Program-made: the position numbers and the translations under genes
The notes under the pieces: model-generated
Database searches by the model: none
Seen by the model: the letters and a program-made list of their open reading frames with translations, nothing else
Told to the model about the DNA's origin: nothing
In this document: piece after piece, positions 37,578 through 47,423 of the stretch
Numbering within the stretch: the stretch's first letter is position 1
How the letters are laid out: each line of letters begins with the position of its first letter
NCBI RefSeq assembly: GCF_001723175.1
Contig: NC_064657.1
Location: 1,721,685-1,785,684 of the forward strand
DNA from: Penicillium oxalicum
Lineage: Eukaryota; Ascomycota; Eurotiomycetes; Eurotiales; Aspergillaceae
Direction: 5' to 3'
DNA length: 64,000 nt

Positions 37578-38166
37578 GTGTACGCGGCATTGGACAGCCG
37601 GTGAAACTGGCCAGTCTTTGCAAGGCAACTCTCTTCCTGTGCACTTCTGTCATAGAAGCCGTCGGGTCAGTTTGAGACGTTCTGCTTCCACGCCTGTCAC
37701 CCTCTGAGGTTCTCAAATTTAGATTTAGCCCTTTGTTGAAGGCGTTTCCACCTCATATTTGAATATGTTCATTTCTATGACACAGAGTTTCCTTCAGACA
37801 CTATACATAAGAGACACAGTCGATATGCATATTTGTTTCCAATCACAGGGAAACTTACCCTCATGATGACTGCTCCCACCTAGCAACCGAGGGTGACCCT
37901 CGCGGAAAATATCAACATGACTTAATTCAATTTTATACAAGACGAATTGCAAATGCCACCCGCCTACGGGTCACAAAGAGATCCAACCTATCGCTTCGCG
38001 CGTCGACGGATCCATATATCCAGATTCAAGCTCATGGCGTAAGAGTTCAGATTTGGATAAATTCCGAATATGAACGACCGGTGGTGACTCTGTGAGAAAG
38101 GATCAGGACGAGACAGCATGGGGACTTGACCCGCCAAGAATCTCCACGGCTGTCGGTCCCTCTCGC
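37578..38166. other. Convergent 3' regions
   Basis: Space between the MFS gene and the minus-strand DUF1275 gene, A+T-rich around 37720-37960. No gene seen. Confidence 0.6.
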
Positions 38167-38955
38167 TCAAGGATCTTCTCGCTGCCACAGTAGCCACGCC
38201 AAGACTATGGCCACCTTGAACAACGCGGCGGTCCAGAGTGCGCCCATCATTCCAATGGAGCTGTGTGCCCAGAGCCCTCCCAGGACCACACCGAGCAACA
38301 GGCAGAGCACAGCGCCGAGTCGCCGCAGCTCCTCGGGGGTCCGAAAGACCTTGAAAGAGAGAAAATCAGGATGCGAGAACAGATCACAGTAAATACTGGT
38401 GAGCACCACACTCGTCAAAGCCTTTTGCTCGAGTACGCGACTCGCCACCGTTTGGCCGCTGCTCTGGAACGCGACCAGAGCAAGGGGCACCGAGACCAAC
38501 CAGTGCACTTGATCCTCTCCTGACGGTCGGAAGATGGTGACAATGAGGGCCGCCACGACCACACAGGCCAGCTGGATCAAGAAGGATGCACACAGCACCC
38601 AGCGTTTCCGAGCAGAAAAATGCCGATGGAAGACGCCGAAGAATAGCGAGCCGAGACAGAACCCGGCGATCGAGATACCAGATTTGATCCATCGTCCGTC
38701 ATCGCTGCCGACGAGCCCGAGGCCGAAGTAGACCGTGTTTCCGGTCTGCATGCTCACGAAGGACCCCCAGATGAAGACGGCGGAGCTATCCAGCAAGCCC
38801 GTGATTATATAGCAGAAGAGAAGAAGCAAGTCACCGCGCCCGGGGTCGATTTCATCTCGCAAATGGTGCACGAAGCCTCGCGGCCGCGACTGTGATCGCG
38901 ACGGGGGCGGGCACAAATGCCCGTTGCCCAAGAGAGCCTCTGTTTCAGACGGCAT
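38167..38955 (-). CDS. DUF1275 (YoaK-like) membrane protein
   Basis: Single-exon minus-strand gene, 262 aa from the ATG at 38955 (MPSETEALL); the frame stays open to a TTG at 39009 but the ATG is preferred. After a polar N-terminus it has six or seven hydrophobic segments. Family features: LLLLFCYIITGLLDSSAVFIWGSF, SMQTGNTVYFGLGL (the conserved Gln-Thr-Gly-Asn), GFCLGSLFFGVF, ALVAFQSSGQTVASRVLEQK, TSVVLTSIYCDL, and a closing pair of membrane helices with GVVLGGLWAHSSIG. DUF1275 proteins occur in bacteria and fungi and their activity is unknown. No clue from neighbours. Confidence 0.88.
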   Translation of the reverse strand: MPSETEALLGNGHLCPPPSRSQSRPRGFVHHLRDEIDPGRGDLLLLFCYIITGLLDSSAVFIWGSFVSMQTGNTVYFGLGLVGSDDGRWIKSGISIAGFCLGSLFFGVFHRHFSARKRWVLCASFLIQLACVVVAALIVTIFRPSGEDQVHWLVSVPLALVAFQSSGQTVASRVLEQKALTSVVLTSIYCDLFSHPDFLSFKVFRTPEELRRLGAVLCLLLGVVLGGLWAHSSIGMMGALWTAALFKVAIVLAWLLWQREDP

Positions 38956-39656
38956 TCTTCTTCGACCAGAATTATTTTGTGATCTTCCACAGCACTTGAC
39001 TTGGAACAAGTGATTGAGTAGATCGAGAGTTTGATTTGGAGGAATTGGCCTCAGACGAGCAAATGGGGATGCTTCCAGGTTCAGGCAGGCTGCTTTCTTG
39101 TTGATGGGAGCACAGACGGGCGCGTGACGGTTGTTTGGCAGATGCGATCACATTAGATTGGCACGGAGTCGCAACGAAATGAATGAATAGCGATGTATCG
39201 GCATGTACGTTGCACAGGAGGAGTAAAGCTTGGCTCCGTGAACAGCAGGCAGTTTCTCAGGCCACACTCACTCTGCGGCCAGTGGAAAACTGGAAGCAGG
39301 ACTGCCCACCCGCGGGCGGCTGGACCTCGGGAATGACGTCGTGGCTGGACACAATGCTTCTTCGACGAGACTAATCCCTTCAAAAAGCCTGACCAACAGG
39401 ATGATGCAGGTTATGAATTTTGCAAATCCACTGGCCTTGTTGTCCCATTTAGCCTCACGAATTAGTGTATGATTCTTTGAACTGTTTTGCTCTCCATGGA
39501 AAAGGCTCTTTGGGCAAGGTATATCGCACCACTTATCGACACTATCCATCATATCGTCCCCGTCAACGAGTTGATTTAACTACCAAAATATACTCGCGCC
39601 CTCGAACCAATCAACCCCCCATTCAGTTTCTGCTGATTCGATCATGGGCATTGCTA
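38956..39656. other. Intergenic region
   Basis: Promoter side of the DUF1275 gene and flank of the palindromic element. Nothing else recognised. Confidence 0.5.
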
Positions 39657-40133
39657 GGCCTTGCAATTACTCGCGGCGAGCCGGTTTTTTAGACTCGACG
39701 CGCGAGCCGGCTCGCGCTTCTGGCTCGAACTCGCGAGTCTTAATATAGCCTTCATAAATCATCAAATTCTGTAGTAAAGATCATTTCTACAAAAGCTTAG
39801 GTTTTTTATAATACACAAAAATAATAAAACATATTATATTCCCTAATCCTAGTGTTCAACAAAGTCATTCGGAATCCTTGCGCGCTTTCGAGGTCTTCCT
39901 GAAATTCGAGGCTAAGTACTCTTCGCCTCTATTCCAACATAAACCCTATCATCACGTTCACTATCTCCATCAACATCCGTTCCTTCCTCATCAGAAATCA
40001 CCTCATCTATACAGAGTCCGCGCTTTGCTCTCTCACCTAGACCTTGCAATTACTCGCGGCGAGCCGGCTTTTTGGACTCGACTCGCGAGCCGGCTCGCAC
40101 TTCTGGCTCGAACTCGCGAGTAATTGCAAGGCC
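39657..40133. mobile_element. Palindromic TIR element (MITE), 477 bp, with nested 94-bp unit
   Basis: The left end starts GGCCTTGCAATTACTCGCG and the right end is its inverse complement; both are flanked by TA (39655-39656 and 40134-40135). A second left-type end lies inside (GACCTTGCAATTACTCGCG from 40040, again preceded by TA), so 40040-40133 is by itself a complete short palindromic element whose arms are GC-rich (CGAGCCGG, GGACTCGACTCGCGAG). Between the two is A+T-rich filler (about 39738-39850). It could be one element with compound ends or two insertions. A third, divergent copy sits at 58 kb. No protein is encoded. Confidence 0.7.
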
Positions 40134-40213
40134 TACTCTCACCTACTACTTCGACTACGCTCCTTGTTTCATCCTCATCGTCCTCACTAATATTGAGAGA
40201 GTTTGCCCTCTCC

Positions 40214-40376
40214 AGATGTTTGCTAGGCCCAGCAGCAGTCATGTGCCCTGAGGGTTTTTTCTCCCGCTCATGGGTTTTCTCTCTCTCTCTTCTTCCTTCC
40301 TGAGATAGACTTCCCAATCCTAGTTGTCTCGCCTCCAGATTGCTTCCTTGCCTTGTAGACGTATAGGTCTATCAGA
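40214..40376. repeat. Dispersed repeat, copy A
   Basis: Similar over about 160 bp to 62003-62162, including the identical core TCGCCTCCAGATTGCTTCCT and the flank TTTTTCTCCC...TCATGGGTTT. In copy B it directly precedes the copia integrase, so the unit is probably part of a copia-family element; here no integrase follows. Confidence 0.65.
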
Positions 40377-40383
40377 CCTGAGC

Positions 40384-40426
<43 letters not shown>

Positions 40427-40427
40427 T
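40384..40427. repeat. (ATT)n microsatellite
   Basis: About fourteen to fifteen perfect ATT units directly after the dispersed repeat. Confidence 0.95.
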
Positions 40428-40855
40428 TGAAGAATCGATCACAGAGTGACAATCTTTGGGTAAGGATTCCGGTTTTCTTCGAGCTGGAGTCGCCCGAGTG
40501 AGGGATGACTAATCCCTTCGCCAGTTCACGGTGGTTCCAAGTTCCAAACTACTACATCGCGCCCAGCCCACGTCAGCATGAGCGGATCTGCCGGATGATT
40601 CAACACTGATGAACCTTACATGCCACAGTGCGCTTGGGGCTCACGGCTATTTCACTGGGGGTAATGTGGGGAAGAGCTGGACCCTTTTAAAGACGAGCGG
40701 AGCGATATTCTCAGACATAATTGTAGACGTATTCGAAAGGGCTTGCTCAAACGTAGAAGCCAGTATTATTTGCGTGCCCCAGCACCTCGTCGGGAGAACG
40801 ATTGGCAGGTTCGAATCGCGTCAAAGCACATCGCCTTCGTTTTCTCTCTGCCGCG
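40428..40855. other. Promoter region of the oxalate decarboxylase gene
   Basis: No gene. A tRNA-B-box-like GGTTCGAATCG near 40809 has no matching tRNA fold around it. Confidence 0.5.
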
Positions 40856-42476
40856 ATGCAACTTCTCTCACGGCCAGTGAAAAGCGTGATCAGCTTCGGC
40901 CTACTGTTAGGGGCCGCTGCGATTCCCGCACCCGATCAAGCAGTGCAGCAGTTGATGCGGATTCCACCCAGCAATCATCAAGATGCATTCGGCAATTCCC
41001 CCTACACCCCCGAGCATCGGGATCCGTATGACCACAAGGTTGACTCGGTTGGCGAGCATCGCCAGCCATTGCCGTTCCGGAATGGCCATGGAGCAACTGT
41101 TCAAGGTCCCCGAAACAAGGATCGAGAGCGTCAGAATCCTGACATGGTACGACCGCCGAGCACTGATCATGGCAGCATGTCGAACATGCGGTGGAGCTTT
41201 GCCGATTCGCATATGCGGATTGAGGTAAGTTGCTGGTTCTGGTGACTTTGTTTGGATCAAATTCCGTCAAACCAGACTGAAGTGGCTTTGCGCATGGTGT
41301 TGAAATCAAACATAGGAGGGAGGCTGGACGCGTCAAACTACCATTCGCGAATTGCCCACGAGTCGGGAACTGGCGGGCGTCAATATGCGCCTGGACGAAG
41401 GAGTGATTCGAGAGCTGCACTGGCATACTGAAGCCGAGTGGGCGTACATCCTTGCCGGTCGAGTTCGAGTAAGTTCAATACTGGGGCATCCTCTTGTCTC
41501 GCAATGCCCGTCTTACGCGCCCACACTACCCGAAGATGTGCATTCCACTCATATGCGTTGACATTAGGTCACGGCCTTGGATCCTGACGGTGGCAGCTTC
41601 ATGGACGATCTCGAAGCCGGGGATCTTTGGTATTTTCCAGCCGGACACCCGCACTCATTACAGGGCCTCAGTCCCAACGGCACCGAGTTTTTGTTGATTT
41701 TTGACGACGGTCATTTCTCAGAGGAGTCAACATTTTTGCTGACAGACTGGATGGGTAGGCGATAAGCATGCAATGCACGGCTTCATTACTGGACAAGAAC
41801 CTCTCACGCTGACCAGAGCCCACTAGCGCATACACCCAAAGCGGTACTCGCGGAGAACTTTCGAGTGAAGCCAAACACGTTCAAATCAATTCCTAGTGGC
41901 GAGAAGTATATCTTCAAAGGTTCGATGCCCGACAGTATCGAGGAGGAAAAGCCTCGGGGCTTCCGAAAGTCCAAGATTCGCTTCACTCATCACATGGACG
42001 CACAGGAGCCAGTGCGTACTTCTGGGGGTCGTGTGCGGATCACCGACTCGACCAACTTTCCCATCTCCAAGACCGTGGCTGCAGCGCACTTGGAGATCGA
42101 GCCCGGGGCGATCCGTGAAATGCACTGGCATCCCAACGCGGACGAGTGGAGTTACTTCAAAAAGGGCCGAGCCAGAGTCACCATCTTTGCTGCCGAAGGG
42201 ACCGCCCGAACGTTCAATTATGTAGCCGGCGACGTGGGCATCGTCCCTCGCAACATGGGCCATTTCATCGAGAACTTGAGTGATGACGAGCCGCTGGAGG
42301 TTCTGGAATTGTTCCGCGCAGACAAGTTTCAGGATTTCTCCTTATTCCAGTGGCTGGGTGAAACACCGCGACGCATGGTCGCTGACCATCTCTTTGCCGG
42401 TGACCCGGAAGCTGCGGCGGCTTTTCTGAAACAGATTGAAGGCGCTGAAAAGGAGCCTCTAAAGGGCACCACTTGA
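40856..42476 (+). CDS. Oxalate decarboxylase (bicupin)
   Basis: Mn-dependent enzyme converting oxalate to formate and CO2; in fungi usually secreted and used against self-made or plant oxalate. Four exons: 40856-41224, 41316-41468, 41568-41754 and 41827-42476; 452 aa. Signal peptide residues 1 to about 22 (ending [10 protein letters not shown]). Two cupin domains: the first has [13 protein letters not shown] (His, His, Glu metal ligands) and PAGHPHSL (fourth His); the second has [13 protein letters not shown] and RNMGHFIEN. The [15 protein letters not shown] and [13 protein letters not shown] segments are family hallmarks. Both metal sites look complete. All introns rejoin in frame. No other oxalate genes nearby. 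Confidence 0.93.
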
Positions 42477-43683
42477 TGATACGTCGAGCTCGGAGGGAAG
42501 TTGATTGCACAAGTACCCATTGAAGAAAGGTCCTTCTTGGCCACAAACCGGGTTGCACGAATGAGAGAGGGTTGGGTTTTTCACGTTCCCGGTAGTGGCG
42601 ACTGACTACTTTTCTTTTTCCTCCTCCCCATACTACGTAAGGCAGGTACCTACAGATATCTCTATGATTGCGGGTCATGGCGCCGTTGTTCCACCCTTGC
42701 GCATGCCAGCCGGGACAGAGGGCTTGAGAAGGTTTCCACAATTGGTACATGTTGCAAAATGCACAATGGGTCGCCAACTCCACGAACGGCTGGATTCGAT
42801 GCTGCTTGACGTTCTCTTTCGTAGTGACGACAGGATGCCTCCCGCCGAAGGCGAGTGCCGGCTCTTTTGGCTCACGCGTCACTTGAATGGCAATTACAAC
42901 TTTTATCTTTTCACACTTGTGTGCTTGGCTCGATTTGCTCTTTTCGGCGCAGTCAAATCTCCCTGGTCCCAAACATTCCTCTTCTGCGGCCCACCCAGCG
43001 GCTGACGGGAATCTCTGAAGCCCCGCTGCCTGCCATGATTAAGCTCGCAACCTTAATTAGGGAGCGTCAACCTCTCCTTCTCCCTGGTCATTCTCAGATC
43101 CCATGCCGTACTGTGACGTTCACTGCCAGAGCTGATTCACATCGGATTTCATGCAATGTAACACAGTGACCTGCTGCGGTGGTACTGACTGTTACCTGGA
43201 AAGAGGTAAGAGTAGACTTCTTACAAGTTGCCCAAGGTTGCGTAATCACCAGTGTGAGAGCCTGAGGCCGGCTCCACCTGATCCGCCCTACGGCAACGAC
43301 GCTAAAAATAGCCACGCCCAGCCACTCCCGACGTCAGCCACCGTCGAGGGCGACTGTCAACAAACAAACGGCCATCGAAGAAGGAATGCGCGTCCTGTCC
43401 ATCAAGCCTTCTGGGCGATCAGGTGTCGACCGGGCACATGATCTACTGGTGCCGTCTGGATGGTGACCATCACTTCTGTACAACCTTCTGTCTCTGCAAC
43501 CGTTGATCCTGATTGAAAGCGTTCACTCTTCAACGTGCACAGCCATACCTTGATTGTATGATCTTGCGACCGGCAGACCAGGCAGAACCCCGATAGTGAC
43601 AAAATCGGGCCCCTCGTCTCTCCTACGAATAGCCTTGCACACGCAACTACACTCGGCTTTCTACCTTCAATCTTCCCATCAGC
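42477..43683. other. Intergenic region
   Basis: About 1.2 kb without a recognisable gene. The right part is the promoter of the M50B gene. A long minus-strand frame across the left part (42265-42972) overlaps the end of the oxalate decarboxylase and has no domain. Confidence 0.45.
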
Positions 43684-44741
43684 ATGCCGGCTCTCTACAC
43701 GGCCATCGAGGGCCATACGGCCAATATGACTCCGCATCTTCTCAAACGCAGTCTAACCGTTAACCACACCCAGGCGGTCACTCTCGGCGTGATTGCCGTT
43801 TATGTGGTGGTGATCGCACTGCTCTGGAACATCCCGTACGTGCGATGGTCACTGTGGCCCTTCAAGGCATGTGAAAACAACCCCTCCACCTCTGGAGTGA
43901 CCCTCGAAAAGTGGCGGGGAAAAGGAACTAATCCAAGACGCAGATGCTCGTGATCGCCTTCCACGAATTCGGCCATGCCATCACTGCGTGCTGTACGGGC
44001 GGCAAGGTCAAGTCCATCTCCCTCGATCCGCACGAGGGAGGTGTCACTCACATGCAAGGCGGCATTAGTGCCGTCACCTTACCTGCCGGCTACTTGGGCT
44101 CCTCTATCATCGGGGCCCTTCTCATCTTTGCCGGATTCGACATTGTGGCCAGTAAAGTGGCCAGCATCATCCTCGGGGTGTGCTTTTTGTTGACTTTGTG
44201 GTGGGGGCGCCGAGATTGGTTGACCATTGTGACGGTTCTACTGGCGGTCGGGCTACTTGTAGCGTGCTGGTTCATCGCGCACGGCGAGGCCTTGAGATGG
44301 GTGGTGGTAAGTCCTTTAAGAGTCCCGGCAAAGTGCGGCGTCGGCGAGCAAGTGGCGGGGGTGATCTGTGATCTCTGCTTCATGCCCTGGTAAGCTGAAC
44401 TCTGCTGATCACATCGATATAGTTGTTCATCGGCGTCATGTCCGCCCTCTACAGTGTCTGGGATATTGTAAGTTTCATGGAGATCACATGTTGGGAGAAC
44501 TCGTGGCTGACTGTCGGTCTTCCGCTGCTACTAGTGTGACGATCTGATTCTTCGAAAAGTGAACTCGTCGGATGCGAGCGTCTTTGCCCGGAGATACGGC
44601 GGCTCATCGCAGTGCTGGGGTGTGATCTGGTCCATCGTCTCCCTTCTTTTCATGGTGGTGGGAATCATTGGGGGAATCGCAGCCTTTCCCCAATCTTTCA
44701 GTCAACAGCAAACAGACTCGAAAAACTTCATCCCGACCTAG
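43684..44741 (+). CDS. M50B-like membrane metallopeptidase
   Basis: Polytopic membrane protein with the zinc-peptidase motif HEFGH near residue 68 (MLVIAFHEFGHAI), as in the fungal M50B-like peptidase family; intramembrane proteolysis is the inferred role. Four exons: 43684-43866, 43944-44306, 44423-44467 and 44535-44741, about 265 aa. The first intron starts with GC (AAG|GCATGT) and ends CAG; the nearby GT alternative would break frame, so this is a GC-AG intron lying immediately before the catalytic exon. Other signatures: ISLDPHEGGVTHMQGG, PAGYLGSSIIGALLIFAGFD, WWGRRDWLTIVTVLL, FIGVMSALYSVWDICDDLILRKVNSSDA. C-terminal residues after the last membrane segment are Gln/Ser-rich. Confidence 0.88.
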
Positions 44742-46441
44742 TCGCTCCTTGTCCCAACGAACAATCGAGGATGCTTTCGTCTGCAAAGTCCGCGCAAGAG
44801 ATTTCGGGATGAAAATGACCCGCGCCAATTGGCCCCATGAAGACGGACAAGCTGGCACTTTCCGCCCCTGGTCTACCCATGAACAAGAATGTGGGCTTGA
44901 AGCACAGGAAAAACGGAGTTTTGGGCGAACCAAGATGTCACTTTGCATATGAATTTGAATGACTGACTGCACCAATGAGTCTTTGTACCAATCCAGGACT
45001 AGTCGAACTAGTCGGACTAGTCCGAGATACTCAAGTCCTTATACCAAATGACCAGCCCCTTAGTCCATCGCTTTCCGTTGCAGTACCTCCACTTCGCCAC
45101 CGTTACTTAGTCGAGTCAACTAGGGCCCTTGTCCCTACTGGGTCTAAATCCAGCCCTGCCACAACCATCGTGGGTAGGTCTGCGTTTGGATGAAAACGAT
45201 CACTACCGCTACATATGTAGTTCACGTTTCACACCCCGCTCTCTTGTCGGTCAAGGATGTCGCTGGCTCGCTGTCATGGAACTCATTTAATTCAAGATGA
45301 AACCTCGTCTATCACCTTGGACGATAGTAGCGGTAATGGTCTACTGACAGTCCTTGGATGTTGTGATGTTGTACAGTTCTATGAGCTCTGAAAACACCCA
45401 TGTCAATGATTTTGCACATGAAAATGTCAACGGACAGCAATCTGCCTATGAATGTCATACAGCGGGGCGGATCGATCACCCTGGTAAGGCCCAGGGCTGG
45501 CAGCTCCCGAGGGCTGACAAAGTTGCATCAGTGTGGCTTTGTGGTTTGCGAGTCTAGTGAACACTTGTACAAAGAATATTGCATCGCAGAGACTCTCGAC
45601 AAAGCATCGCATTTCACACGCACTGGTCGTGTCGACAAGGTACCCATGGGTCTCTTCTGTATTCTCTGATGCTTGGACAAACTCGGATCCTTGATGAAGA
45701 GAGGGAGAGGGAGGTTCACGAGAGAAGCCTGCGATTTGGAGATCTTGAGTGTTCCACACTGTACCGCCTCTTGAGAGATCATCGGACCGTTCTCGACAAG
45801 ATGATGTTGAAATACAGTGAGATGAAAGACACAAAAGGGACATTGGCTTGTGTGAGATCCTGATATGGGGTTCCAGTGCTTACAAATACATTCCTTTACA
45901 AGTCACGCAAATCGCGTTCATCAAAGTTGATGCTTCCGGGGAGGAAAAATCTACCGCATCTTTGAGAGACTTATCTCCACGGCCATACAACCTCGGGATG
46001 ATAGAGAGTTTGTTGCTGGAGATAAAGATTGCGGGCTCCAAAGAACCACAGGCTCCGTACAAATTGTATGTAGACATCTGAACCTCGACGGGATGAGCCA
46101 GAATCATGGCGGGAGACTCAAGGGAGCAAGTATGACTGGAATCGGCCATTCTCAAGCAATTCCTGGGATCAGCTTCAACTTTCAGGTTATGGGAGCCCAA
46201 CTGGAAGAACTAACTCTTGTCCCTCTCCGGGCAGGATAGATGGGCATCACAGGTACATCGGTACTTTTGACTTGCGCGTGCCGGACATTTTGCCTTTCCA
46301 TCCTCAAACAATACTGGAAGACTGCAGACCATCCGCCAGATTCCCACAAGCAAGCCCCTTACCCCACTACGTATGGTTGTCTACTAGATCTTGTTCATCA
46401 TTAAGCATTATCATTGATTGACTGAAAAGAGAAGTGTGGCA
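44742..46441. other. Long intergenic region
   Basis: No gene identified. A 9-base tandem (ACTAGTCGA, ACTAGTCGG, ACTAGTCCG) lies at 44998-45024. Plus-strand frames at 45579-45863 (ends with charged helix-like REVHERSLRFGDLE) and 45848-46081 (contains IAFIKVDASGEEKS) look mildly protein-like but match nothing I know. Confidence 0.35.
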
Positions 46442-47423
46442 CTAAGAAGCCATAGAGACGGGGTCCGACCCGTGGCGTCTCGCCAGTTTCTCGTTGTGAG
46501 CGCGGACCTTGGGTCCCAAGCAACGACCGGGGTGCCAAATGCACAGGAGGAGCGCGACCAGGGCGATGGGGGCAAACTCAAGACAGGCAAAGTAGACCTC
46601 GTGTGTGGAAAGCTTGCTCCCAAGACCTTCCGCCGTCTCGATGAGGCGGAAGATGGTACGCATGTAAACCATCAGCGTAGCAACGGTAAAGGAGAGACAG
46701 AAGACCGTCAAGCGGTGCTCCTTGATGGCCCGACGGGCCCGGAACTGGAATGTCGCCATCAGGATGACGAACACGCTCATTGCGAAGACCTGATACGCCA
46801 GGCCGGCCAGGAGAATGTTGTTCGCGGTGGTGGGATCTTCCCGGTTGGATTCGCGCACACCGATCAGGGTTGCGCCTGCAATCTGCACGATCGTCGAGAT
46901 CGCGTCCGAGGTGATAAAGAAGGCCAGGATGATGGTCGGTCGGAGGAACGAATATTGGGATCCGAGCCTCGAGATGAGCGCGGACAAGATGGTGTAGATA
47001 CCGGCGGCGATGAAGACAGGCGCAGTGACGATGAAGAAGTAGTTCAAAACAAAGTAATTGAGATTGTAGGGGTCCTTCTTTGCGGACAAGCCTCTGGCGA
47101 TGTAGCCGACAATTTCAAAGATCATGCCGACCGAAAAGGTGATCCACCACCAGCTTCGAAATCTGCACGTTTGGACGGTGTGGAGGACCAGGTGCAGGAA
47201 AAACCACGCTGCCGCAAAGGCCGCCAGCGCGATGGATGGGGTGTAGCCATAGATGATCACGGAGGTGTCATTTTTACCCCCCGGATTCGGGAAATTGGGG
47301 TCGACGTAGCCAAAGGCGCGCGCTGTCCGGAGTGAAAATCAGTACACCCGCGTCAAGTTGGTGGGCTGTCACACGACCATGAGATTCTTCGGTGGTCATA
47401 CCGAGCACAGTTCTTGCAACCAT
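46442..47423 (-). CDS. RTA1-like seven-helix lipid-translocating exporter
   Basis: RTA1 family (Rta1, Rsb1, Pug1 relatives): plasma-membrane seven-TM proteins linked to resistance to aminocholesterol, sphingoid bases or other lipophilic compounds. Two exons: 47423-47402 (seven codons, MVARTVL) and 47322-46442, with a 79-nt intron (GTATGA...GACAG); 300 aa. The short first exon is inferred because the frame upstream of 47322 meets a stop and AFGYVDPNFPNP must be reached from an acceptor. Landmarks: YGYTPSIALAAFAAAWFF, GYIARGLSAKKDPYNL, PVFIAAGIYTILSALI, RPTIILAFFITSDAIST, and C-terminal TIFRLIETAEGLGSKLSTHE with WHPGRCLGP. Family certain; substrate unknown. Confidence 0.9.

Noticed and set aside
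40800..40825. tRNA B-box-like GGTTCGAATCG
   Set aside because: Last base differs from consensus and no cloverleaf or A box can be drawn around it.
46418..47335. 305-codon plus-strand ORF
   Set aside because: Antisense shadow of the RTA1 gene; composition is Arg/Asp/Gly-rich and without domains, while the minus strand gives a clear seven-helix family protein.
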